Source of the DNA: Bacteroidales bacterium | GTDB lineage: Bacteria > Bacteroidota > Bacteroidia > Bacteroidales > WCHB1-69 | NCBI GenBank assembly: GCA_016290715.1 | Contig: JAEEUY010000248.1 | Span: 1 to 11,545, forward strand | DNA: 11,545 nt | Direction of reading: 5' to 3' | Shown here: one piece after another, positions 1 through 6,402 of the stretch | Layout of the letters: each line of letters begins with the position of its first letter | Position numbering within the stretch: position 1 is the first letter of the stretch | The notes under the pieces: model-generated | Seen by the model: the letters and a program-made list of their open reading frames with translations, nothing else | Told to the model about the DNA's origin: nothing | The model's database searches: none | Translations under genes and position numbers: made by a program

Positions 1-350
1 AAAGAGGGGAGTGAAAACTCCGTTACCATTTTCAATTTATCCCGATTGATGATGGTCGGAGTACAATTGGGGGTGTGAAAAATTTGAATCACAATAAAAT
101 CATTCGGCATAAAGCCGGACAAATTGATTTCAAAAGCGTTGGAATGGTTGGCAAAGGCGTATGACTTTCCATTCAGCACCACTTTCTGTACACAAAAACG
201 GTCGTCCTGATTCGGATTCAAAATGTAGATATTATGTCCGGTATATGTACCTTCCAATAATATTTCCGATAACTCCTCTTGTGCTATTTCTTGTGAAAAC
301 AGAGGAAAACAGATAAGTAGCAGTAAGAAAAAGAGAAGAGGATTTTTCAT
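1..350 (-). CDS. Conserved secreted protein of unknown function (partial, C-terminus outside window)
   Basis: An open frame starts at ATG 350-348 on the minus strand and stays open for 116 codons to the window edge, so the C-terminus is missing. The first 19 or so residues are a clear signal peptide (Lys-Asn, then a Leu/Phe-rich core, then Leu-Phe-Ser before Gln). There is no lipobox cysteine, so a soluble periplasmic or exported protein is likely. The mature part has a pattern I associate with a small Bacteroidota family: a Gly-x-Asn-Ile-Tyr-Ile-x-Asn-Pro segment, then Phe-Cys-Val-x-Lys-Val-Val-Leu-Asn-Gly, Asn-Ala-Phe-Glu-Ile-Asn-Leu, and a Cys-x-Pro-x-Ile-Ile-Asn segment. The two mature cysteines could form a disulfide. 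The start lies 1 nt after the dnaX stop, which suggests co-transcription and translational coupling. I do not know a function and do not assign one. Confidence 0.75.
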   Translation of the reverse strand, partial: MKNPLLFFLLLLICFPLFSQEIAQEELSEILLEGTYTGHNIYILNPNQDDRFCVQKVVLNGKSYAFANHSNAFEINLSGFMPNDFIVIQIFHTPNCTPTIINRDKLKMVTEFSLPS

Positions 351-351
351 A

Positions 352-1233
352 TTAATGGACACGTAAATTTAAAGTGGTTAAAAAGTCGTCAATATCCACA
401 TTCTGGCGACGTAACTCTTGCATTTTATCGGTATCATCAATAATATATTTTTTGGTTGCCAATTGATGATCCACCTTGGTAACAATATCATTGATAGTAT
501 TATCTGCTTCTCGCAAAACACGCAAGGCTTCTATCTTTTTGATATTAAAGTCATTTTCCTGTTGGTCGTTTTTAAAAGTCAGATAAATAGTATGGTCTTT
601 GTGTGTTAGCGCCGAATGTTTCAAGGAAGAATATAATGTAGGCACCTTATTGAAAACAACTTCCACCATATTATTCCAAACAGTTAAAAAATCCTCATTG
701 GAAAGAGGGGAAGCGTTTTCTATAGGGGCCGTAGTGGGTGGCACAGGCTCATTTTCCGTAGATTGTTGAGCGGGATTATCTTCTGTTTCTGATATTTCAG
801 CTTGGGGAGTTGGAGCTGGAGAAGTAATTGGTTCTGGGGTGGTTTCAGCTTCATTACTTGGGGCATCCGAATCCTGTATTGATACTTCAACGGCATTATC
901 TGTAGTGGAAGTATCTTCCCTATTTTGATTTTCGGGTTGTTTTGTTTCTGTTGTGTGAGTATTGCCCTCTTCATTTGTTTTATTTTCAGAAGAAGCAGCA
1001 AGTGAAGAAGTTTGAGGGACAGGCTCTTTGATTAAATCTTTGATAGAGGGGCTATTTTTTAAAATAGCATCAGGTGCCACAAAAACATTTTGTGATTGCT
1101 TTGGAATGGTCGGTGCCATCTCAGCAGGTATGTCTATTTTTTTATCACCCCCGTGGTTGCCTGACGAAAGCGGCATTCGCACGATTTTTGACAAAGATAT
1201 AGTTTGCATGAATTTGCATAAGGCAAATTTCAA
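352..1233 (-). CDS. dnaX: DNA polymerase III tau-like C-terminal part of dnaX, in the +1 frame
   Basis: This frame continues the dnaX gene after its ATPase part. The nominal start at 1233 is a TTG inside the upstream coding region and is unlikely to be real. The frame is open back to a TAA near 1288, so the two frames overlap by about 140 nt. If the switch is at the TGA at 1147-1145, the tail begins with GAT at 1146 and adds 264 residues. It starts with a basic Asp-Lys-Lys segment and a Ser-Ile-Lys-Asp-Leu-Ile motif. A long Pro/Thr/Glu/Asn-rich disordered linker follows (about residues 60-175 of this ORF). A compact C-terminal domain comes last (about 178-293, beginning Ser-Asn-Glu-Asp-Phe-Leu). 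This is the usual linker-plus-tail plan of Bacteroidota DnaX; in E. coli the equivalent tail binds DnaB and the polymerase alpha subunit. It has no promoter or start signal of its own, so I read it as part of one gene. Confidence 0.8.
   Translation of the reverse strand: MKFALCKFMQTISLSKIVRMPLSSGNHGGDKKIDIPAEMAPTIPKQSQNVFVAPDAILKNSPSIKDLIKEPVPQTSSLAASSENKTNEEGNTHTTETKQPENQNREDTSTTDNAVEVSIQDSDAPSNEAETTPEPITSPAPTPQAEISETEDNPAQQSTENEPVPPTTAPIENASPLSNEDFLTVWNNMVEVVFNKVPTLYSSLKHSALTHKDHTIYLTFKNDQQENDFNIKKIEALRVLREADNTINDIVTKVDHQLATKKYIIDDTDKMQELRRQNVDIDDFLTTLNLRVH
1144..1152 (-). other. dnaX: Candidate +1 frameshift site in dnaX (GGG-TGA after a G5 run)
   Basis: On the minus strand the frame reads CGG GGG TGA T. 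If the tRNA on GGG (1150-1148) slips one base forward it pairs with GGT (1149-1147), and the next codon is GAT (1146-1144), which enters the tail frame. The stop codon in the A site and re-pairing by one base resemble the prfB site of E. coli (CUU UGA C). An AGG lies about 9 nt upstream of the GGG, farther away than the prfB Shine-Dalgarno element and therefore weak support. A homopolymer error in the G5 run would look the same. Confidence 0.4.
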
Positions 1234-2287
1234 CGGAGAGGCGTTTATTGTTGGATGCTTTGTAGTTAAAATCGCAGTTGTTGGTTAAGTCAACGGCACG
1301 TAGCAGCAAGTTTTTATCCAATGCTTGGGCTTGTTTGGCAAATTTTGCTTTAATGGTTTCCGAAACTTCCATCAGCGGAATCGTTGCAATGTTTTGCGCC
1401 ATCAGCAGATTTCGGAAGTGGGAAGCCAAGCCAGATATAAAATGTTGTGCATCAAATCCTTTTGATAAGATATCGTTAAAAAGGAGCAAAAATTGTGTGG
1501 GGTCTTCACTAAAAAGGTAGTCCACCATTTTAAAATAGTTGTCAACGTCTAATACGTTTAAGTTAGCGATAGTAGATTGGTAAGTGATGTTATTTCCCGA
1601 GAAGCTCACCAGTTGGTCGAAGATGGATAGTGCATCGCGGAGAGCGCCGTCGGCTTTGGCGGCTACAATGCGCAAGGAATCATCATCGGCGGTTACATTT
1701 TCACTTTGGGCAACATATTTCAAATGGTTAACGATGTCAATTTCTTGAATCCGTTTAAAGTCATATACCTGACAACGTGAAAGGATAGTTGGAATAATCT
1801 TATGTTTTTCGGTAGTTGCCATGATAAATTTCGCATAAGCGGGGGGTTCTTCCAATGTTTTCAAAAAGGCATTGAAAGCACTGGGGGATAGCATGTGAAC
1901 CTCATCAATGATATATACTTTATACTTTGCCCCGATGGGACTTATCCGCACTTGATTGACCAATTCGCGAATATCTTCCACAGAATTGTTGGAGGCAGCA
2001 TCCAATTCATAAACATTGAAAGAAGCTGATTTATTGAAAGCTTGACAGGATTCGCACTCATTGCACGGTTCATAATTTTCTGTCAAGTGGTTGCAATTTA
2101 AGGCTTTCGCTAAAATACGGGCACAAGTGGTTTTACCGACACCACGGGGGCCGCAAAACAAAAATGCTTGAGCGACCTGCCCTGTTTTGATGGCATTCTT
2201 CAAGGTGGAAGTAATGTGTTCTTGACCAACTACAGAAGAAAAAGTAGTTGGGCGATACTTGCGTGCGGAAACGATAAAATTATCCAT
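1145..2287 (-). CDS. dnaX: DNA polymerase III subunit gamma/tau, ATPase part
   Basis: This is the ATPase motor of the clamp loader, which opens the beta sliding clamp and places it on primed DNA. The 380-codon frame has the N-terminal Arg-Lys-Tyr-Arg-Pro segment (residues 9-13), Walker A GPRGVGKTT (46-54), and a zinc module with Cys64, Cys75, Cys78 and Cys81. It also has Walker B with DEVH (128-131), sensor 1 ATT (157-159), the SRC motif with the arginine finger Arg171 and sensor 2 GALRDA with Arg217. The clamp-loader collar domain follows to about residue 360. The frame ends at TGA 1147-1145, giving a product shaped like E. coli gamma. The tau-type tail continues at once in the +1 frame. A join skipping base 1147 would give 644 residues. 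The start ATG at 2287 lies 25 nt after the pfk stop, in an AT-rich gap without a Shine-Dalgarno sequence. Identity is certain; whether the frame break is programmed, an error or a mutation is not. Confidence 0.95.
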   Translation of the reverse strand: MDNFIVSARKYRPTTFSSVVGQEHITSTLKNAIKTGQVAQAFLFCGPRGVGKTTCARILAKALNCNHLTENYEPCNECESCQAFNKSASFNVYELDAASNNSVEDIRELVNQVRISPIGAKYKVYIIDEVHMLSPSAFNAFLKTLEEPPAYAKFIMATTEKHKIIPTILSRCQVYDFKRIQEIDIVNHLKYVAQSENVTADDDSLRIVAAKADGALRDALSIFDQLVSFSGNNITYQSTIANLNVLDVDNYFKMVDYLFSEDPTQFLLLFNDILSKGFDAQHFISGLASHFRNLLMAQNIATIPLMEVSETIKAKFAKQAQALDKNLLLRAVDLTNNCDFNYKASNNKRLSVEICLMQIHANYIFVKNRANAAFVRQPRG

Positions 2288-2312
2288 AATTAACTAATAA
2301 TAAATTAGGTGA

Positions 2313-3413
2313 TTAGTCGCCGAAAGAGATTCCTACTCCGCGGGCGGTACGAACCAAGTCGCTGGTTTCTGGTTTAACAAAATTAGGTGTTTCAAGAGCT
2401 TTTTCGAGAGATACGTATGAAATTTTGGGATGGTTATAAACGACCATATTCCCATATTTTTCTTCTTTGATTAATTCAACGGCTTTCACGCCAAATTCGG
2501 TAGCCAACACACGGTCGTAGGCAATCGGGGTTCCTCCGCGTTGGAGATGCCCTAAGACGGTTACCCTGATATCGTGTTGGACCCCTAAAGATTCGAGTTC
2601 TGATTTTAGTTTTTCGCCCACACCCCCAAGTTTGATATGCTGATCGCCGACAGCGGAAGGGGCCACTCCCGTAACCTTTCCATCCAAGGCTTTGGCACCT
2701 TCAGCGATGACAATATTACAAAATCCGTATTCATTTTGGTAGCGGGCAGCAATTTTCTGGGCGATGATACGCGGATCGTAAGGGATTTCGGGAATGATAC
2801 ATACCTCGGCACCACCCGCAATAGCGGTGTTAAGTGCAATCCACCCTGCGTCTCTACCCATTACTTCCATGATGAAAATACGATTATGGCTTGAAGCCGT
2901 CGTTACGAGTTTGTCAAAAGCCTCTGTCGCTATTTCCACCGCCGTTTGGAATCCGAAAGTAAAATCTGTAGAGGATAAATCATTATCAATCGTTTTGGGG
3001 ACACCCACCACGTTGAGCCCCATTTGGCTTAATCCTAATGAGATACGTTGGGAGCCATCTCCTCCAATATTAATAATGGCATCAAAGCCCAACTCTTCCA
3101 CTCTTTTTTTGAGCAAGGCAGAGCGGTCTTCAATCACCCAACTGCCATCTGGTTTTTGCACAGGAAAATGGAATGGGCCGCCACGATTGGTGGTTTTGAT
3201 AATCGTTCCACCTTTCACATGGATTCCTGCCACATCCTGATTAGTAAGTCGGCGAATATCCATGTGATCTTTCAAAATGCCATTGAAAGATTCCATACAA
3301 CCATATACTTTCCAATCCCCTTCCTGATCAGCTCTTTTTACAATACCGCGGATTACTGCATTTAATCCGGGACAATCGCCGCCGCCCGTTGCAACCAATA
3401 TTTTCTTTCCCAT
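2313..3413 (-). CDS. pfkA: 6-phosphofructokinase, group III-like, predicted ATP-dependent
   Basis: The enzyme phosphorylates fructose 6-phosphate to fructose 1,6-bisphosphate in glycolysis, in the cytoplasm. The 366-residue protein opens with the nucleotide loop TGGGDCPGLNAVIR (residues 9-22). It carries GGDGS (117-121), PKTIDND (139-145) with Asp143 as the expected catalytic base, MGRDAGW (185-191) and the substrate-binding GHLQRGG (288-294). The residue after the metal-binding Asp119 is Gly120, which in this family favours ATP; PPi enzymes have Asp there. Position 140 is Lys, as in PPi enzymes, where E. coli PfkA has Gly. This mix is typical of group III PFKs. The protein is longer than E. 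coli PfkA (320 residues), as expected for that group. The start at 3413 is 1 nt after the mscS stop (TAA-A-ATG), so translation is probably coupled. Donor use needs an assay, because one residue does not always decide it. Confidence 0.93.
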   Translation of the reverse strand: MGKKILVATGGGDCPGLNAVIRGIVKRADQEGDWKVYGCMESFNGILKDHMDIRRLTNQDVAGIHVKGGTIIKTTNRGGPFHFPVQKPDGSWVIEDRSALLKKRVEELGFDAIINIGGDGSQRISLGLSQMGLNVVGVPKTIDNDLSSTDFTFGFQTAVEIATEAFDKLVTTASSHNRIFIMEVMGRDAGWIALNTAIAGGAEVCIIPEIPYDPRIIAQKIAARYQNEYGFCNIVIAEGAKALDGKVTGVAPSAVGDQHIKLGGVGEKLKSELESLGVQHDIRVTVLGHLQRGGTPIAYDRVLATEFGVKAVELIKEEKYGNMVVYNHPKISYVSLEKALETPNFVKPETSDLVRTARGVGISFGD

Positions 3414-3414
3414 T

Positions 3415-4239
3415 TTAGTTTTGGTTTATGTGAACTTGTAATTGATTAAAAGGTATTTCTATATGATTCTCATTGAGCGTATCGTATGCTCCTTGGTTGA
3501 GATCTGACATCAAGGTAAAGTAATCTTCTGTTTTCCCCCAAACCCTTAACACCAAATTGATAGAACTTGCGCCCAAGTCCGCTACAACCACAACAGGAGC
3601 AAAATCGCCATCTTTAAAAGAGCAGGGGTGTTTCATCGCCATATCAATTAAAACTTTTCTTGCCTTTTCAATATCCTCCCCGTATGCGATTCCGATATTG
3701 ATGTCCGCGCGACGGTTCTCACTTTTGGTATAATTCGTTAAAGTTTTTGTGGCTAATTCGGTATTGGGAACAATGATAATTTTATTGTCACGGGTACGGA
3801 GGACGGTATTGAAAATCTGTATTTCCTTTACAATGCCTGTAATGCCGTTTTGTTCTATTTCATCCCCCACACGGAAAGGACGTAAAAGCAAAATAATAAC
3901 CCCGCCGGCAAAATTTTGCAAAGTCCCTTGTAAAGCCATGCCGACAGCCAAGCCTGCAGCACCTAATATCGCTATGAAGGAGGTCATCTGGATTCCCATC
4001 ATTCCCGCAGCCGTAATAATCAACAGCACCTTCAGCAAAATGGTGATGACCGACAACAAGAAAGATTGCAAGGATACATCCATCTTCTTTCTATCGAATC
4101 CCCTCTTTAAAATTTTAGCCCCCCAATTCACTAATTTCCAACCAATCCATAAAATAAGGAGAGCCATCACAATTTTAGGGACATTTTGAAACAAAATGTC
4201 AGTACAAAATTTCTTAAATCCTTCTATCAAGTGTTCCAT
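3415..4239 (-). CDS. mscS: Small-conductance mechanosensitive channel, MscS family
   Basis: This inner-membrane channel opens under membrane tension and releases solutes during osmotic downshock. Its 274 residues match the short MscS plan (E. coli MscS has 286). It has an N-terminal amphipathic segment, membrane helices at about 18-40 and 60-82, and the glycine/alanine-rich pore helix TM3 at about 87-118. TM3 is followed by PFRVGD (121-126), a beta domain, and an alpha/beta domain containing the LGASSIN motif (222-228). Aligning TM3 by eye to E. coli MscS, pore Leu105 corresponds to Leu97, but pore Leu109 corresponds to Met101. The kink positions Gln112 and Gly113 correspond to Gln104 and Gly105. 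The gene heads the minus-strand cluster and is divergent from the barrel-protein gene. No extra membrane helices are present, so it is not a large MscK or YbiO type. Confidence 0.94.
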   Translation of the reverse strand: MEHLIEGFKKFCTDILFQNVPKIVMALLILWIGWKLVNWGAKILKRGFDRKKMDVSLQSFLLSVITILLKVLLIITAAGMMGIQMTSFIAILGAAGLAVGMALQGTLQNFAGGVIILLLRPFRVGDEIEQNGITGIVKEIQIFNTVLRTRDNKIIIVPNTELATKTLTNYTKSENRRADINIGIAYGEDIEKARKVLIDMAMKHPCSFKDGDFAPVVVVADLGASSINLVLRVWGKTEDYFTLMSDLNQGAYDTLNENHIEIPFNQLQVHINQN

Positions 4240-4303
4240 AGAGCTTTTTTAAATCGTTTTATCTTTTCCAAAAAGGTCGTAAAATGCAGTTATTATCAAG
4301 GGG

Positions 4304-4311
4304 CAAAATTA
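4304..4311 (-). promoter_or_regulatory. Bacteroidota-type -7 box upstream of mscS
   Basis: The minus strand reads TAATTTTG here, fitting the Bacteroidota consensus TAnnTTTG. It lies about 65 nt upstream of the mscS start. A TTG at 4326-4324 is only 12 nt upstream of it, closer than the usual -33 spacing, so the -33 element is not convincing. It would drive mscS, pfk, dnaX and the secreted-protein gene. Confidence 0.45.
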
Positions 4312-4335
4312 CATTATTTTTTTCAATTAAATGTG

Positions 4336-4343
4336 TATCTTTG
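4336..4343 (+). promoter_or_regulatory. Bacteroidota-type -7 box upstream of the barrel protein gene
   Basis: TATCTTTG matches TAnnTTTG exactly and lies 21 nt before the ATG at 4365, predicting a very short AT-rich leader. A T-run at 4317-4323 precedes it, but there is no clear TTTG -33 box. It sits about 24 nt from the opposite-facing -7 box, making a compact divergent promoter. Confidence 0.55.
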
Positions 4344-4364
4344 CACCCTAAATTTAAATAAATA

Positions 4365-5153
4365 ATGAGAACAGGGTTGATTTTTTTCCTTTTTTTATTT
4401 TGTGGGATTTTTTTCTCCCTGCAAGCGCAATATAGAGCCGATGTGGAGTTGAGGAATAATGCTGTTGATACTGCGACCAAAATGGTGTGGGTTGATGCTA
4501 ATTATGCTTATCAGTTCCCCTTTGGCAGTCTGGCAAAAACATTTAAAAACAATTCTAATATTGGCATAGGAGTTACCTATAAAACAGCGGGGAACTGGAC
4601 GTATGGGGTCTGCTTCAACTATCTGTTCGGCTCCAAAGTCAAGAATCAAGCCGCTGTCTTGGGAGAAAATATGCTGACTTCCAATGGGGATTTGATTGAT
4701 GGAAACGGTCAAAAAGCCACCATCTATTTTGAAGGCAGATACTGGAATTTAAGTGCTTCTTTCGGGAAAATTGTTCCTTTGGACAAATGGAAAAATTCGG
4801 GGCTTTGGTTTCGGGCTGATTTCGGTTTTTTTGAACATAAAATCCGTATCAATGACCCTGATTCACAAATCCCCCAATTATTGGGAGATTATAAAAAAGG
4901 ATACGACCAACGAGCCGGCGGTTTTTGCATGACGCAATTTATTGGGTATGTATTTATGAGGAAAGTACGTGTAACCAGTTTTTATGCGGGAGTGGAAGTT
5001 TCTGAAATCTGGACAAAGAGCAACCGTAATTTCCAATTCTTGCTTCATGGGAAGGATGAAAGTAAAAAATTCAGTGTACTTTTGGGCATCAAGGTTGGTT
5101 GGATTATCCCCATCTATGAAAAGCGAAAAATAGAAACTTTGTACCGCTATTAA
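4365..5153 (+). CDS. Outer-membrane beta-barrel protein encoded beside waaA, function unknown
   Basis: This 262-residue protein has a signal peptide (residues 1-21, hydrophobic Phe/Leu core, ending Leu-Gln-Ala before Gln). The rest alternates polar and hydrophobic residues with many aromatics, as in an outer-membrane barrel of perhaps 8-12 strands. Examples are the segments near residues 40-52, 64-88 and 233-252. A conserved-looking GDYKKGYDQRAGGF segment is followed by QFIGY. The C-terminus ends Leu-Tyr-Arg-Tyr, with an aromatic terminal residue as is common in barrel proteins. From memory, related proteins occur next to waaA in other Bacteroidota; their function is not known to me. The gene ends 5 nt before waaA and very likely shares its transcript, which hints at a role in the cell envelope, but this is inference from position only. 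Confidence 0.82.
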   Translation: MRTGLIFFLFLFCGIFFSLQAQYRADVELRNNAVDTATKMVWVDANYAYQFPFGSLAKTFKNNSNIGIGVTYKTAGNWTYGVCFNYLFGSKVKNQAAVLGENMLTSNGDLIDGNGQKATIYFEGRYWNLSASFGKIVPLDKWKNSGLWFRADFGFFEHKIRINDPDSQIPQLLGDYKKGYDQRAGGFCMTQFIGYVFMRKVRVTSFYAGVEVSEIWTKSNRNFQFLLHGKDESKKFSVLLGIKVGWIIPIYEKRKIETLYRY

Positions 5154-5158
5154 TCATC

Positions 5159-6388
5159 ATGCGTTTACTTTATACTTTTGGCATTCATCTTTATTCTTTA
5201 GGAATAACCCTTGCTGCTTTGTTTAGTGAAAAAGCCAAACTATTGCGGAAAGGGCGTAAAGAAACTTGGGAACATTTGCGCCAATGGGGGGCAAAAAAAC
5301 AAAAAACCATCTGGTTTCATTGTGCATCATTGGGCGAGTATGAGCAAGGCAAACCGCTGATTCAGAAAATGCGGGCACTGTATCCTGACAGGAAATTTTT
5401 GGTTTCCTTTTTTTCACCATCAGGGTATGAAATAAAGAAAAATGATGCGGAAATAGATTGCGCTGTCTATTTGCCAAGCGATTCAAAACGTCATGCCCGC
5501 CGTTTTATTGAAATGGTGCAGCCCGAATCGGCATTCTTTGTCAAGTATGAATATTGGTTTAATTTCATGGACGAATTATACAGGCAAAAAATCCCTTTTT
5601 ACTATTTATCGGCTATTTTTCGCCCATCACAATACTTTTTTAAGCCATACGGACAATGGTTTGCAAAGCAACTGCAAAAATGCAATCACTTCTTTGTACA
5701 GAATACCGTTTCAAAAGATTTATTACAAAGTATTGGCATAAAAAATGTTACCATCACAGGCGATACTCGTTTCGATCGTGTTTATACCATTGCACAACAA
5801 AAAGCAGCCCTTTCTTTTGTTGAACAATTTAAAGATAACAGCAAGCTGATTGTGGCTGGGAGCACATGGCCTCCGGATGAACAGGTTTTACAATCGGTGT
5901 TTTCGCAGATAAAAGGAGCGTACAAGTTGGTTATCGCACCGCATGTAATTGATAAAGAGCATATTCAATCCATTCAAAATCTTTTTAAAGATGAAAATGT
6001 GATTTGTTATTCAGCGATAGAAGGGAAGGAGCTTTCCCAATACAATGTGTTGATTATTGATGCCATCGGTTTTTTGAGCAAGATTTATCGATACGGTGAA
6101 ATGGCTTATATCGGGGGCGCTTTTGCTACGGGGTTGCACAACACGTTGGAAGCCGCCGTTTTTGGAATCCCTCTGTTTTTTGGTCCTCACTACGATCACT
6201 TTAATGAAGCAGTAGAGTTGGTGAATCGCGGTTGCGCTTTCTCTATCCATAACGCTGACGAAATGATGCATGAGATTCAACTTTTTTCAGCAGATGAAAA
6301 GAAATATCAAGCCATCTGCAATACTTGTCGGGCATTTGTAGTACAGAATTTGGGCGCATGTGAAAGAATTTTGGAGGTCATTCAATAA
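5159..6388 (+). CDS. waaA: 3-deoxy-D-manno-octulosonic acid (Kdo) transferase
   Basis: WaaA (KdtA) transfers Kdo from CMP-Kdo to the lipid A precursor at the cytoplasmic face of the inner membrane, the first step of lipopolysaccharide core assembly. The 409-residue protein has an N-terminal hydrophobic anchor (about 5-22). The HCASLGEYEQG segment (54-64) contains Glu60, the expected catalytic base. The Rossmann-like C-terminal half has AGST (233-236), APH (260-262), GGAF (319-322), HNTLEAA (327-333) and GPHYDHFNEA (342-351), which are typical GT30 donor-site motifs. The sequence cannot tell whether it adds one or more Kdo residues. The start ATG at 5159 is 5 nt after the barrel-protein stop. 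The stop TAA at 6386 overlaps an ATG that opens a four-codon mini-ORF leading to priA. Length is normal for the family. Confidence 0.95.
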   Translation: MRLLYTFGIHLYSLGITLAALFSEKAKLLRKGRKETWEHLRQWGAKKQKTIWFHCASLGEYEQGKPLIQKMRALYPDRKFLVSFFSPSGYEIKKNDAEIDCAVYLPSDSKRHARRFIEMVQPESAFFVKYEYWFNFMDELYRQKIPFYYLSAIFRPSQYFFKPYGQWFAKQLQKCNHFFVQNTVSKDLLQSIGIKNVTITGDTRFDRVYTIAQQKAALSFVEQFKDNSKLIVAGSTWPPDEQVLQSVFSQIKGAYKLVIAPHVIDKEHIQSIQNLFKDENVICYSAIEGKELSQYNVLIIDAIGFLSKIYRYGEMAYIGGAFATGLHNTLEAAVFGIPLFFGPHYDHFNEAVELVNRGCAFSIHNADEMMHEIQLFSADEKKYQAICNTCRAFVVQNLGACERILEVIQ

Positions 6389-6402
6389 TGTGGATGCGAT
6401 GA
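6388..6402 (+). other. Possible mini-ORF (Met-Trp-Met-Arg) between waaA and priA
   Basis: The last base of the waaA stop starts an ATG (TAATG), giving a four-codon frame whose TGA at 6400-6402 overlaps the preferred priA start (ATGA). A GGAGG at 6373-6377 is 10 nt before this ATG, which is good Shine-Dalgarno spacing and unusual in this window. It could relay ribosomes from waaA to priA by termination and re-initiation. It is short enough to be chance. Confidence 0.25.

Noticed and set aside
418..609. 63-codon plus-strand frame inside the dnaX tail
   Set aside because: It is antisense to a supported coding region and has no start signal or recognisable motif.
1137..1143. A7 run as a Thermus-like or E. 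coli-like dnaX slippery site
   Set aside because: In the ATPase frame the run lies after the TGA stop, so slippage there cannot rescue the frame. In the tail frame it reads T-AAA-AAA-A, not the A-AAA-AAG heptamer.
352..1233. The tail frame as an independent gene starting at TTG 1233
   Set aside because: The TTG lies inside conserved dnaX coding sequence, no start signal is visible, and the content is the standard DnaX linker and C-terminal domain.
4259..4712. Minus-strand open frames opposite the barrel protein gene
   Set aside because: They mirror the coding frame of a well supported plus-strand gene and cover its promoter; no motifs are present.
6360..6398. GTG 6360 as the priA start
   Set aside because: It would add 13 residues inside waaA; family N-termini fit the ATG at 6399, 10 nt after the waaA stop.
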